Shown here: positions 32,671 through 43,200 of the stretch, one piece after another
Position numbering within the stretch: the stretch's first letter is position 1
How the letters are laid out: each line of letters opens with the position of its first letter
DNA from: JBJXFE01 sp046153875
GTDB lineage: Bacteria; Planctomycetota; Phycisphaerae; Phycisphaerales; UBA1924
DNA: 64,000 nt
NCBI GenBank assembly: GCA_046153875.1
Contig: JBJXFE010000065.1
Span: 1-64,000, forward strand
Reading direction: 5' to 3'
Program-made: the position numbers and the translations under genes
The notes under the pieces: model-generated
The model's database searches: none
What the model was told of the DNA's origin: nothing
Seen by the model: the letters and a program-made list of their open reading frames with translations, nothing else

Positions 32671-33615
32671 ATGTCGCGCGTGCCCGCAGACGGATCGACC
32701 AGCGAACTCGCCGGCAGGGTCGCGTCGCTCGCGAACCGGCTCCGGCTCGTCCAGTTCGACTTCGCGGACGATGCCCCCGAGGCCCGCCGTGGCGCGCTGG
32801 AGGATGAGGTCGCGCGAGCCCTCGACTCCGTGGTGCCATCCCAACGTGAGGACTTCCTGGAGCGGCTGCGGGAACTGTTCCCGGCCTGGGACGCCAATGT
32901 CGCCGTCGCCCCGCAGGCCGAGGCCGCTGCGGGGGCTTCGCGGTTCGACGAGCGTGAGCTGAAGAGCGGCAGCTTCCTGGTGGAGCGGCTGGCCGCCCTC
33001 GCCCCCGGGATGACCGGCGACGAACGGGGGGCGGTCATCCGGCGCATGGTCTCCGCCGGGCTCGCGCCGCCCCCGTCGGTCGGGAGCGGGGTCCCGGAAG
33101 CCGCCGCCGAGGCCCTGCGCAAGCGGTTGAACGTGCCCGCGCCGGCACCCCTGGACGCCGCGCGCGTGACGGAACTGGCGGGGTTGCTCGCCGAACTCGC
33201 GGTCAGCCTCGACCAGGTGGTGTGGAACACGTGGCGCGCCATCGCGCCGCGCTCCGAGCTGCGCCGCTCGGGCGACCTGGCGAAGACCCTCGGCCGCTTT
33301 GCCACGGGCGATCAGGACGTCCCCCGCGGGCAGGTCAAGCAGGACGTGGAGCGCATCCGGCAGCTCACGGCCGCCCTCATCTCGTCGGTCGGGCAGGCCG
33401 GACGCCAGTGGGCCCAGCGTCACACCGCCCGGTTCTCGGTGGACGCGATCAAGGAGGCGGCGGGTCCCGGCACGCTGACGAAGTCGCAGGCCGTCAAGTC
33501 GTGGGAGAAGTACGTGGAGCTGGCCGGCACTCTGGACGCCGTGGCCCTCGAGGCCGAGTTGCTCCAGACGGTCGCCAAGTTCGCTGAAGACCTGGTCAAG
33601 GGCATCAACCGCTGA
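32671..33615 (+). CDS. Conserved T6SS-locus protein, helical, family not recognised
   Basis: 314-residue soluble, mostly helical protein without signal or membrane segment. It sits directly before tssK, 25 bases apart. Segments such as LVQFDFADDAPEARRGALED and VERIRQLTAALISSVG are strongly amphipathic. The C-terminal half (SLDQVVWNTWRAIAPRSELR onward) is weakly reminiscent of the C-terminal domain of TagH/ImpI proteins, but the FHA domain that normally precedes it is absent. A TssK- or baseplate-associated cytoplasmic factor is plausible. Start ATG at 32671 follows a weak GATAGG site. Confidence 0.6.
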   Translation: MSRVPADGSTSELAGRVASLANRLRLVQFDFADDAPEARRGALEDEVARALDSVVPSQREDFLERLRELFPAWDANVAVAPQAEAAAGASRFDERELKSGSFLVERLAALAPGMTGDERGAVIRRMVSAGLAPPPSVGSGVPEAAAEALRKRLNVPAPAPLDAARVTELAGLLAELAVSLDQVVWNTWRAIAPRSELRRSGDLAKTLGRFATGDQDVPRGQVKQDVERIRQLTAALISSVGQAGRQWAQRHTARFSVDAIKEAAGPGTLTKSQAVKSWEKYVELAGTLDAVALEAELLQTVAKFAEDLVKGINR

Positions 33616-33640
33616 AACACGCGGGGGGGTCGGGTTTCGC

Positions 33641-35017
33641 ATGGCGACGAACGGGTACGTCCACTGGCACGAGGGCCTCTTCCTCCAGCCGCACCACCTC
33701 CAGTGGATGCAGCGGAGCCTGCTCACCCGCTTTGCCGACGAACGGCGGCTGGCGTGGGCCCACCCGTATGGCGTCGTCGAGGCGCGGCTTTCGGCCGACG
33801 CCCTCGAGAACATGCTGGTGCGGTTCGATGCGCTCCGGGTGGTGATGCCGAGCGGGCTCGAGGTCCACGTGCCCGAGCACGCCGACCTGCCGGCCTTCGA
33901 CATCAAGCAGGCGTTCGAGGGGACGAGCGGGGGCTTTACGGTGCTGCTGGGCATCCCGCTGTGGTACGCCAGCCGCGCCAACGCCATGGAGCTCGGCGCG
34001 GAAGGGGACTGGCGCGTCAAGCGTCAGTATCGTGTGGCCGAGGCGACCGCCGCGGATGAGAACACGGGTGAGAACCCGCAGACGCTGCTGATCCGGCGGC
34101 TCAACGCGCGACTCCTCCTGGAAACCGACGACCGGTCGGACCTCGAGACCATCCCCCTGCTCCGCGTGGCGCGCGGCACCGGCGAGGAGACCGCCCTGCC
34201 CCGCCAGGACCCCGCGTTCGTCCCTGCCTGCATGGTCCTCGGCGCGTCACCGACGCTGCGCGACCTGGTGCGCGACTTCGCCAACCAGGTCGAGGCCAGT
34301 CGCGCGGACCAGCGTGTCAAGCTCACGCGCGCCGGGTTCAGCGTCGAGACGATGCGCGGCGTGCAGTTCTCCCAGATGCTCCGCCTGCGGACCCTCAACC
34401 GCTTCGGCGCGCGGCTGTCGAGCCTGTGGAGCGCCCCGGGCGTGACGCCCTTCGAGCTCTACCTGGAGCTGCGCGAGCTGCTGGGGGACCTGGCCGCCCT
34501 CGTCCCGGACCCGGACCAGTACGACGCGCCGCGGTACGACCACGAGGCGCCGATGATCGCGTTCCAGGAACTCGTCCGCAAGATACGCCCGCTGCTCAAG
34601 GCCGAGGGGCAGGAGACCTGGCTCAAGCTCGAGTTCCGCAAGGAGGCGGCGGCCATGGTGGCCGAGCTCTCGCCCGATCACCTCTCGCTCCCCAACGAGT
34701 ACTTCCTGGGCATCCGCACGGCCCAGGACCCGCGCGCTGTCGCGCGCCTCGTCGAGGACAAGGACCAGTTCAAGCTCATGGCCGGGAGCATGGCCGGCCG
34801 AAAGCTTTACGGCGTCAAGCTCCAGGAAGAGCGTCATCCGCCGCTCGAGCTCCCCGCGCAGGTGGGCCTGTTGTACTTCCGGCTCAACCGCGCCGAGAGC
34901 GACCGGATGTGGGGGCAGATCAAGACCGAGAAGAAGATTTCGCTGGAATGGCCCAACATCGAAGGGTCGGACTTCCAGGTCACGCTCTACATGACCGTGC
35001 CGGGCGGGGGAGGCTGA
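33641..35017 (+). CDS. tssK: T6SS baseplate protein TssK
   Basis: 458 residues, normal for TssK (ImpJ/VasE), the trimeric adaptor linking the baseplate wedges to the TssL/TssM membrane complex. The family's N-terminal shell-domain hallmark WHEGLFLQPHHLQW is at residues ~9-22. The neck and head regions are recognisable by RLRTLNRFGARLSSLW and the final SLEWPNIEGSDFQVTLYM. Next gene is tssL, 3 bases away, as in most T6SS loci. Confidence 0.93.
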   Translation: MATNGYVHWHEGLFLQPHHLQWMQRSLLTRFADERRLAWAHPYGVVEARLSADALENMLVRFDALRVVMPSGLEVHVPEHADLPAFDIKQAFEGTSGGFTVLLGIPLWYASRANAMELGAEGDWRVKRQYRVAEATAADENTGENPQTLLIRRLNARLLLETDDRSDLETIPLLRVARGTGEETALPRQDPAFVPACMVLGASPTLRDLVRDFANQVEASRADQRVKLTRAGFSVETMRGVQFSQMLRLRTLNRFGARLSSLWSAPGVTPFELYLELRELLGDLAALVPDPDQYDAPRYDHEAPMIAFQELVRKIRPLLKAEGQETWLKLEFRKEAAAMVAELSPDHLSLPNEYFLGIRTAQDPRAVARLVEDKDQFKLMAGSMAGRKLYGVKLQEERHPPLELPAQVGLLYFRLNRAESDRMWGQIKTEKKISLEWPNIEGSDFQVTLYMTVPGGGG

Positions 35018-35020
35018 TCC

Positions 35021-35743
35021 ATGACGCTCCTGGAGCTGTGCGAGCCGGTGTTCCAGTATGTGTGCCGCCTGAACCGGTCGGTGCGAAAGGGCGTCCGCCC
35101 GGACGCGGCCCAGTCGCGCGCGGACATCAAGGCGATGTTCGCGGACCTCAAGGCACGCGCCTCGACCAATCCGATGCTGATCAACCAGTACGAGAAGGTC
35201 CGCCTGCCCCTCGTGTTCTTCGTGGACTTCATGATCCGCGACATGAATGTCTTCGGCAAGAGCTGGACCGACCTGGCCGACGAGGAGACCCCGCCGCAGT
35301 TCGGCGGCGATCAGAAGTTCTTTGACCTGCTCGACGAGACGCTCAGGGAAGCGGGCGAGCCGGCGAATGAGCGGCTGGCCGTGTTCTACACCTGCGTCGG
35401 GCTCGGGTTCACCGGGTGGTACCAGGGCCAGCCGGAGTACCTGCGGAAGAAAGCGCTGGAAGTCTCCAGCCGCATCCGCGGCGCGATGGAGCCCGACGAG
35501 ACCGCCAAGGTCTGCCCCGAGGCGTACGGGAACGTCAACACCGCCGACCTCGTGGAACCCCCGGGATCAAAGCTCGTGGGTGTGGCGATCGCGACCGTGG
35601 GGCTGATCGTTGTGGTCTTCGCGATGAACGTGGCGGCGTACCGCCACCGTCGCGCCGAGATGGCCGACGCTCTCGACGCGATCATCGGGCTCGGCACACG
35701 GGACGGCGACCGCCGAGCCGAAGTCACGGAGGGCGCGCCATGA
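35021..35743 (+). CDS. tssL: T6SS inner-membrane protein TssL (DotU/IcmH family)
   Basis: 240 residues. Cytoplasmic hook-shaped helical domain (MTLLELCEPVFQYVCRLNR, then KVRLPLVFFVDFMIRDMN and TCVGLGFTGWYQGQ) followed by a single C-terminal membrane helix (VGVAIATVGLIVVVFAMNVA, near residues 186-205) and a short tail. TssL pairs with TssM to form the trans-envelope complex. There is no OmpA/peptidoglycan-binding extension. Its stop overlaps the ATG of tssM (ATGA), so the two are coupled. Confidence 0.92.
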   Translation: MTLLELCEPVFQYVCRLNRSVRKGVRPDAAQSRADIKAMFADLKARASTNPMLINQYEKVRLPLVFFVDFMIRDMNVFGKSWTDLADEETPPQFGGDQKFFDLLDETLREAGEPANERLAVFYTCVGLGFTGWYQGQPEYLRKKALEVSSRIRGAMEPDETAKVCPEAYGNVNTADLVEPPGSKLVGVAIATVGLIVVVFAMNVAAYRHRRAEMADALDAIIGLGTRDGDRRAEVTEGAP

Positions 35744-38700
35744 TCGCCGTCGTCGAACGGTTCGTGCAGCTCCCCCCGGCCGCGAAGGCGGGCGTGGCCC
35801 TCGCCTCGGGCGCGGGCATCCTTGCGTCCGTCGCGCTCCTGCTGTCGGCGCAGGCCGCGTACACCCTGGCGGCCGGGCTGGCCCTCCTCGCCGCGCTCCT
35901 GCTGGGGTACCGCGCGCTCCTGAAGTGGCACGGCAAGCGCAAGGCCGCCCCGATGACGCAGGCGCTGGCCGGCAACGCGGGCTCCGCGCCGATGGGCATC
36001 GCCGATCCGGCGCGCCGCGCCGCCCTCGACGGGATGCGCAAGTCGTTCGAGACCGGCGTGGAGAAGTTCCGCTCCGCCGGCAAGAACCTCTACGCGCTCC
36101 CGTGGTACGCCCTCGTCGGCGAGGCCGGCTCGGGCAAGACCGAGGCGATCCGCCACTGCAACGTCGGGTTCCCGCCCGGCCTGCAGGACCAGCTCCAGGG
36201 TGTCGGCGGCACCATCAACATGAACTGGTGGTTCACCAACCACGCGGTCATCCTCGACACCGCGGGGCGGCTCATGTTCGAGGAGGTCGAGCCCGGCAGC
36301 ACCAACGAGTGGCAGGAGTTCCTCAAGCTTCTGCGCCGGCACCGCCCCAACTGCCCCATCAACGGGATGCTCCTGGTCATCCCCGCGGAGAGCCTCATCC
36401 GTGACACCTCCGACGAGATCGAGCGCAAGGCCGGCAAGATCGCCGCGCAGCTCGACAATATCCAGCGGACCCTCGGCGTGCGATTCCCCGTCTTCGTGAT
36501 CGTGACCAAGAGCGACCTGATCAACGGCTTCCGCGACTTCTTCGACACCATCAAGGACCCCACGCTCCAGCACCAGATTGTCGGCTGGTCCAACCCCGCG
36601 GACCTCGACACGCCGTTCAGCCCGGAGGCCGTCGAGCAGCACCTCAAGACCGTGCAGAACCGGTTGCAGCGCCGCCGGCTCGGCCTCCTGCTCGACCCGG
36701 TGAACACCGAGGACGCGAACGCCCGGCGCACCGACCAGGTGGACGCGCTGTACGCCTTCCCCGACGCGCTCATGAAGATCGCGCCGCGCCTGCGGCGCTA
36801 CCTCGAGATGATCTTCGTTGCGGGCGAGTGGTCCTCCAAGCCGCTCTTCCTCCGCGGCATCTACTTCACCTCGTCGATGCGTGAGGGCTCGGCCCTGGAC
36901 GCGGACCTGGCCGAAGCGCTGGGCCGACCCGTCGAGGGGCTGCCCGAGGGCCGGCTCTGGGAGCGCGACCGGGCCTTCTTCCTGCGCGAGCTCTTCCTCT
37001 CGAAGATCTTCAAGGAAAAGGGGCTCGTCACCCGCGCCGGCAACACGCGCCAGCAGCAGCGCCGGCGGCGCTCCGTGGTGTTCGGCTCGGCGGCCGCGGC
37101 CCTCGCCGTCGTCGCCGGCTTCACCGCGTTCGGCTGGATCGACCTGCAGTCGGCCGTCTCCCGCCCGGTGACGTTCTGGTCGCAGGTGCAGGCGGCGTTC
37201 GCCGATCCGGAACGCCTCGAAGCACCCTCGGTGTTGCTGAACCGCAACCCGGACGGGCCGGTCTACCGCCCGCCGAACTACGTCAGCTCCGAGGGCGAGT
37301 CGAACCCCGCGGAGCTGCGCCTGCGCGGCATCTCGGCCATCCGAGGCCCGCACCGTTACGGCGAGTTCGCGAAGGTGCTCGCCGATGAGGCCGCCAACCC
37401 CATCAAAGTTCCGTTCATCTTCCGCCTCGTCGCCTTCGTCACGCGCGACGACACCGGCAACCTGCTCGCGTCGAAGCGCGGCGAGGCGGCGCGCGTGCTG
37501 CTCGAAGAGGTCGTGCTGCGCCCGGGCCTGGAGGAGACCCGCAAGCGTCTCCGGGCCGAACTCGGCCGGCCGGCCGAGGGCGCGCCCCGCGCGCCCGGCG
37601 CCTTCGCGTCATCGCTGGCGCAGGAAGCGTACCACCAACTCGCGCGAGTCGAGCTGGCGGCCCTGGAGGGTAACACCGCGCCGGCCGCGATCGACCCGCA
37701 CCCGATCCTTCTCTACCCGCTTGGTTCCTCGGACGAGCTCGCCGCGGACCGCGCCGACGCCGAAGAGGACGCCACCGGCTTCCGCGACGCGGTGTCGCGC
37801 CTGTACGCGCCCGCGAACGGCGATCGCGCATGGGGCCGTCGGTTGGCGTCGCGCGACCCCGAACTCGCGGTCCGGGGCGCGCGATCGCTCGCGGCCGAGT
37901 GGGCCGCGCCGACGGGCGGCGAGCTCGGACCGGCCCGCGGGCTGCTCGACGAACTCGAAGCGTTCGACGCGGCCGAGAAACAGGTTCACGACGGGATGAA
38001 GAGCCGCGCCGCGTTCGACGACGCGAGCGGAGCGTGGGCGACGCCGTACGCCGCGCTCTCCGCACGCGTCGCGCCCATCGGGTCGCGCGTGCAGGAGCTC
38101 GCGCTGGCCCCGGGCAAGGGATTGACCGAGGCCTACGCCGAGGCGATCGTCCGCTGGAGGCAGCGCGTCGTCGACCCGCTGGTGAACGACCTGTCCCGCC
38201 TGGAGCCGGGCGAGGGCGGGCGGGCCGCGGCGATCGGCGAGGGCTCAACCGCGACGGACAAGGAACGGCGGACGATCCTGGTGCAGGCGCTCGCTGCGCT
38301 CAAGCCCTACGCGGGCGAGTCCGACGCGGACCGTGCCCGCGCCGAGAAACTCAAGACGCTCGACGAACTCCACCTGGGCCCGACGCGCGACCGCTACGGC
38401 AAGCGAGCCGACGCCTACGCCCAGGTTGAAGCGCTGCGCGCCCTGGCCGGCGCGGCCGCCGATACGCCGCTCGGCCGGTTCAAGCTCGCCCTCGATGACG
38501 TGGACTCAAGGCTCACCGCCACCGGAGCGAAGCTCGCCAAGCCCGCGGACCTGCCCGCGGCCGCCGCGACGCGCTGGGATGCGGCAACCGCCGCGTCGAA
38601 CACGATGGTCAACCTGGCCGCCCGCGAGCGCCGCCGGCGACTCGCCGCGTCGTTCGTTGACCTCGCGCCGCGGACCGCCGAAACATGGGAGTCCGCCGTG

Positions 38701-40200
38701 CGGTCGGTCGCGGCCTTGCCGGAGTCCGGCGTGGTGGAGGCCGACCCCGTGCCCCTCACCCAGATGGAGCAACGGGCCGTCGCCGGCAAGTTCCGCTTCG
38801 ATGAGCGCTACCACCCCGCCGCGGCCGCGGCCTTGCTCGGCGACGTGGCGCGGGTCGACGCGGTGCGGAAGGACCCCGCGGTCGGCGCGCCCGACGCCGA
38901 GTCCGCGTGGCGGTCCATTCTCGCCGCGGACCGCACGTATGCGAGCGCGTACATGGACCACTGGACCTCGGGCCGTCTGAGCGACCTGGGGCTCCGCACG
39001 GACCTGAAGTGGGCCGAGTTCAGCAAGGCGATGGCCCGCCACCCCCAGGTCGAGGACTATCTCTTCCGGCTCGATGGACTCCTGGACCAGATCGCCAAGG
39101 CGGTCGAAGCCGTTCAGCAGCACCTGAGCGATCCGGCGGTCAAGCCTTCGGAGGTGCTCGCCAACATCGCGGCCGCCAAGACGGCGCTCGCCCAAGGCCA
39201 GCGTTCCGGCAAGTTCCAATCCGTTCTGGGCCGCTGGCTGGGGCTGGACGGCGACGACGTGGGCAAGGCTCGCGAACAGCTCCGCAAGTCGGTGAAGGAC
39301 GAGGAGTTCCTGGTGCGCTACGTGCCCGCCGCGGTCGAGCCCGGCGCCGAGCTCCGCGACGCGGCGTCGTGGTTCTGGGAGAACTTCGCACTCTCGGCCC
39401 TCACCCTCGCGGCCGACGAGTCCGAAGCCCGGAACAAGTCGGAGGTGGATGACCTGCGCCGCAGGGCGGCCTTCCCGCTCGACACGGGTGCGGGCCCCGA
39501 GATGAGCCCCGCCGACGTGGCGAACGCCGGCCGCCTGGTCGCGGACATCCTCCCCGCGACCACCGGCGGCGACTGGACGCGGACCCGGCGTGAGAAGTTC
39601 GACAAGCAGATCGCCCGCCTGTTCGGCGCGGGGTTCAGCCAGCACGCCGAGTGGCTCGGGCGTGTGCGCTCGCTGGTGGCCGCGCTGCCCCCGCGCGAGG
39701 GCGAGACGCTCGCGTGCAAAGTCTGGATCGCCAAGCCGCCCAGGGATTATCCGGTGGAACGGACCGTCGCGGACCCGATGCCGTACCTCGACGTGTACCA
39801 GGGTGAGACCCGCGTCGGCGGGGAGTCTCTCAGGTCCGTGCAGGACCGACTGCCCGCGGAGCTGCCCGAAGCGGGAGACTGGCAGTTCGCGTATCCGCGC
39901 GATGGTGTCCGGTTCGACTTCTACGCCAACCCCGTGGACGACTCCAAGCGCGAGGGGAAGAAGCCCCTCCAGGTGGTCCGGATGCCGGGGTCGTGGGGAG
40001 CGCTGCGGCTCCTGCACGGGACGCCCGAGGCGCCGTGCGTCGCCGAGAAGCTCGACGCCGAGGGCCGCCGCTGGCGCGTCGAGGTTCGCGCCGCGAACCC
40101 GCGCCCCGACGCGCCCCCGGAGCAGGCACGCCTCTCGCTGTGGCTGGAAGTGGAGTTCACCGCACCGATGCCGGCGCTCGATCGTTGGCCGAAGAAGTAA
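35740..40200 (+). CDS. tssM: T6SS inner-membrane ATPase-like protein TssM (IcmF family)
   Basis: 1486 residues, longer than many TssM proteins. Two N-terminal membrane helices (roughly residues 12-65) precede a cytoplasmic NTPase-like domain with Walker A GEAGSGKT at 127-134 and a Walker B-like VILDTAGR. A third membrane helix lies near 446-466 (FGSAAAALAVVAGFTAFGWI). The remaining ~1000 residues form the helical and beta periplasmic part that contacts TssJ and the outer membrane. An intact Walker A suggests that nucleotide binding is kept. The ATG overlaps the tssL stop, which rejects the longer in-frame start at 35416. Confidence 0.93.
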   Translation: MIAVVERFVQLPPAAKAGVALASGAGILASVALLLSAQAAYTLAAGLALLAALLLGYRALLKWHGKRKAAPMTQALAGNAGSAPMGIADPARRAALDGMRKSFETGVEKFRSAGKNLYALPWYALVGEAGSGKTEAIRHCNVGFPPGLQDQLQGVGGTINMNWWFTNHAVILDTAGRLMFEEVEPGSTNEWQEFLKLLRRHRPNCPINGMLLVIPAESLIRDTSDEIERKAGKIAAQLDNIQRTLGVRFPVFVIVTKSDLINGFRDFFDTIKDPTLQHQIVGWSNPADLDTPFSPEAVEQHLKTVQNRLQRRRLGLLLDPVNTEDANARRTDQVDALYAFPDALMKIAPRLRRYLEMIFVAGEWSSKPLFLRGIYFTSSMREGSALDADLAEALGRPVEGLPEGRLWERDRAFFLRELFLSKIFKEKGLVTRAGNTRQQQRRRRSVVFGSAAAALAVVAGFTAFGWIDLQSAVSRPVTFWSQVQAAFADPERLEAPSVLLNRNPDGPVYRPPNYVSSEGESNPAELRLRGISAIRGPHRYGEFAKVLADEAANPIKVPFIFRLVAFVTRDDTGNLLASKRGEAARVLLEEVVLRPGLEETRKRLRAELGRPAEGAPRAPGAFASSLAQEAYHQLARVELAALEGNTAPAAIDPHPILLYPLGSSDELAADRADAEEDATGFRDAVSRLYAPANGDRAWGRRLASRDPELAVRGARSLAAEWAAPTGGELGPARGLLDELEAFDAAEKQVHDGMKSRAAFDDASGAWATPYAALSARVAPIGSRVQELALAPGKGLTEAYAEAIVRWRQRVVDPLVNDLSRLEPGEGGRAAAIGEGSTATDKERRTILVQALAALKPYAGESDADRARAEKLKTLDELHLGPTRDRYGKRADAYAQVEALRALAGAAADTPLGRFKLALDDVDSRLTATGAKLAKPADLPAAAATRWDAATAASNTMVNLAARERRRRLAASFVDLAPRTAETWESAVRSVAALPESGVVEADPVPLTQMEQRAVAGKFRFDERYHPAAAAALLGDVARVDAVRKDPAVGAPDAESAWRSILAADRTYASAYMDHWTSGRLSDLGLRTDLKWAEFSKAMARHPQVEDYLFRLDGLLDQIAKAVEAVQQHLSDPAVKPSEVLANIAAAKTALAQGQRSGKFQSVLGRWLGLDGDDVGKAREQLRKSVKDEEFLVRYVPAAVEPGAELRDAASWFWENFALSALTLAADESEARNKSEVDDLRRRAAFPLDTGAGPEMSPADVANAGRLVADILPATTGGDWTRTRREKFDKQIARLFGAGFSQHAEWLGRVRSLVAALPPREGETLACKVWIAKPPRDYPVERTVADPMPYLDVYQGETRVGGESLRSVQDRLPAELPEAGDWQFAYPRDGVRFDFYANPVDDSKREGKKPLQVVRMPGSWGALRLLHGTPEAPCVAEKLDAEGRRWRVEVRAANPRPDAPPEQARLSLWLEVEFTAPMPALDRWPKK

Positions 40201-40242
40201 CGCGCCGGGACCCGCCCCGGCGCGAGGAGACCGCGCTCGCTC

Positions 40243-43200
40243 ATGGAACACGCGCACCCACCCCGGACCCGCGGCGGCGAGGGGCTCCACGTGGCCGCCT
40301 TCGGCAAGCATCCGGGGTGGAACGACCACATCGACGACCTGGGGCTCGACACGCCCCGGCTCATCGAGATCAAGCGCCGGATGTACGTCGAGGGCATCGG
40401 CGGCAACATCGACGCGGGCACCTGGGACCGCCTCGCTCCCGAGCAGCAGGTCGAGGGGTACAACCACGTCTTCGTGTGGCGGACGCCCGCCAGCATCGTC
40501 GTCGGGCGGATGTGGTCCAGCCGTGACGGCAAGGGGCGGACGAAGTACCCGATGGTCGTCTGCGCGGAGTGCCGCGGCGTCCCGCTGGCGTGGGCGCTCG
40601 GCGAGGGGCTGCCGATTCTCGACCGGCTGCGCGAGCGCTGTGTGGCGACGGAGAGCGCCGACGCCGTCCGCGCCGCGATGGACGAGGCCGAGGCCGCCCT
40701 GCGCGATCGAGCCGCGGCGCAACCCCCGTCCGGGCCGGAACTGCTCGTGTCGGACCGCGTGCTCGCCGAACTCGCGCAGCGCCCGGAGATGGGCGCGGGC
40801 TCGGTCGGGCTCCTGCGCCTGATGTACCAGGTCGAGCGCGAGATGGCCGACTACAAGCCCTGGACGCGAACGGCCACTCGCGCGAAGCTGGAGGCGCCGC
40901 GCCCCTGCCACGTACGGGCGCCCGCGTGCGGGACCGACCCGGCCGAGATCGGCACGCGGTGGATGCACGCGGCCCTGACCCTGCTCGCGCCCGGGACCGA
41001 GGTGCTCGTGTTCATCGCCCTCGGCGCGGGCTGGGTGGACGTGATCGTGGGGAACCCCGACCCCGCGTCGTTCTTCTGCGTACGCGCCAACCCCCGAGCC
41101 CTCGCCCCGGTGACGGACGTGCCCTACGACCTCGACGCCGAGTTCACCGCGCGAGCCCGCCAGCGTTTGGCGGGCGCGGGCTCGGACGAGTACCGGCCCC
41201 TGGGCGGGCAGGGCGCGCCCGTCGAGACCGTCGTCCGCCCAGGAATCCTCTCCAAGATGGCGTTCTGGAAGCGGCGGTCGACGCTGATCCTGGGGCTCCT
41301 GGCGGGCCTCGCGATCACGTTCGCGGCCCTCGGGCTCCTCCTGGATCGGGCCCGAACCGGCGCGGGGGACGACTCGGCGCAGCGCGCAAACGGACGCGAC
41401 GGATCGCCCACCCGCGCCCCGCCGGGCGGCACGGAGAAGAACGCACCAAGCAGCACGCCCGACCCCACGCTGGCCGCATGGAGCGACCTCTGTGCCATGT
41501 ACCGCGGGTGGTTCGCTCAGTTCTCCCGTCAGCTCGATGAACCGCCCGCACGCGTCGCGCCCGGCATCGTCGCCGCGACGCGCCGCGAGCTCTACGCCGC
41601 GGACCCGACCCTCAAGCCCCTGCTCGAACGCCTCGCGACGGGGGGCGGCACGGACCCGTGGTCGATCGCGGGCGTGACGCGGCGCGTCGACCTGGCCACG
41701 CTGACATCGTCCCCGCCCGGCGCGGTGCGGACGCCGGCCGCCGCGCAGCGAGTTACCGCCGGGCTCGACGCGGCGCGGGGGTTCACCGCCGCGCTGCGCG
41801 GCGAGTGCGACGCGATGCGTCAACTGTCGGGCGGGGTCGCGTCGGCGGTGGCCCGCAAGTGGGGCGCCGTCGGCGAGCATCTGGGCGCGGTCGCGGCCCG
41901 GTGCGCAACTCCCGGTTCGGATTCGGCCTCGGCGCTCGACGACACGATCGCCGCCGCCGAACTGGTCCGGCGCATCGAGGAGTCCTGGGCCCGTGTCGCC
42001 CGTCATGCACGGGCGACCGCCGCAGCGGGGGACCGTGTGCCCGAGGCGTACGGCTCCTGGGCCGAGCGGGCCGGGCGCGAGGCCGCGGGCGCGGGGTTCG
42101 AGGGGTTGATCGCGCTGGATCTCGCTGCGGCCGAGGCCGATCGCGTCGGGCTGCGCCTGGTGGAGTTTCTCGCCGGCGATTGGACGACCATCGACCGCGA
42201 CGCGTTCCTGGCCAGCGGGGCCCACGCCAAGTTCACCGACCCGACGCCCGCGGCGTTCGACGCCTGGGTCTTTGAGGCCCGCAGGTATCCGAGCCTCGAC
42301 CCGGCGCTCAACCCGGTGCGGACGTGGGGGGGGGACGCCAGGCTCTCTCAGGTGCGTGCCCAGGCCGAGCGACTGAGAGCCGAGTTCGGTGATCCGTCCG
42401 CCCAGGACGCGGCCCTGCGTGCGCTGGGCGACCGCGTGGATCGCTTGAAGCGCCTGCCCTGGAACGCGGCCAACCGCGACACCATCACCGCCGAGGCCGC
42501 GTCGATCGAGGCCGAGCTCGACGCGGTCTGGCGGACGCTGGACCGTCGCCTGGTGTCCGCGGCGTCGGGCCGGGTGGCGAGCGCCGCCGAGGCGAGGGCC
42601 GGGCTCCGGGCGCGGACCCGGGTGTCGGCGTCGTCCGATGCCGTGAACACCGCGTGGCTCGCCTGGCGCGACGCCATCCTCACTACGTACGACGACGCGC
42701 GCTATGCCGACATGCTCGCGCACGCCCGGGCCGCCGAGGCCGCCCTGACCGCGCTGGATGAACGCCTCGCGGGAGGCCTCGCCCCGCCCGATCCGGCCCG
42801 CCCGTGGCACGAAGCCCTCGCCAGCGCGGCACGGTCGGAGCGCGAACGGAGGGTTGGCGCAGCCGTCGCGGGCATCGTCTCAACCCCGCCCGGCGTCAAC
42901 GATCGCGCGCCCCCATCCTTCGAGGACGAGGCGGGTGCGTTCGACCGTTTTGTCGAACAGCTCGGGTCGTTGCGGGGCGATCTCGACGCGGCCGACCGGC
43001 TCCTGCAATCAGGACACCGGGCCGAGGATCGAGGCTCGGATGGGGTGTCGGCGGCGGACCTCGTCGCCCGCTGCGCGTCGACCCCGGTCGCGTCGACGCC
43101 CGGCGTCGAACAGGCGGTGGCGCCGTTCCGTGAGCGCGTGGCCGCTCTGGAACGCCTCGCCGGCGAGACCGGGCGTGGCGTGCTCGTTGCGCGCGTCGAG

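Noticed and set aside
38506..42810. 1434-codon minus-strand frame across tssM and the TagF-FGE gene
   Set aside because: Arg/Gly/His-rich shadow with no domain; the plus-strand genes have clear families and overlapping starts.
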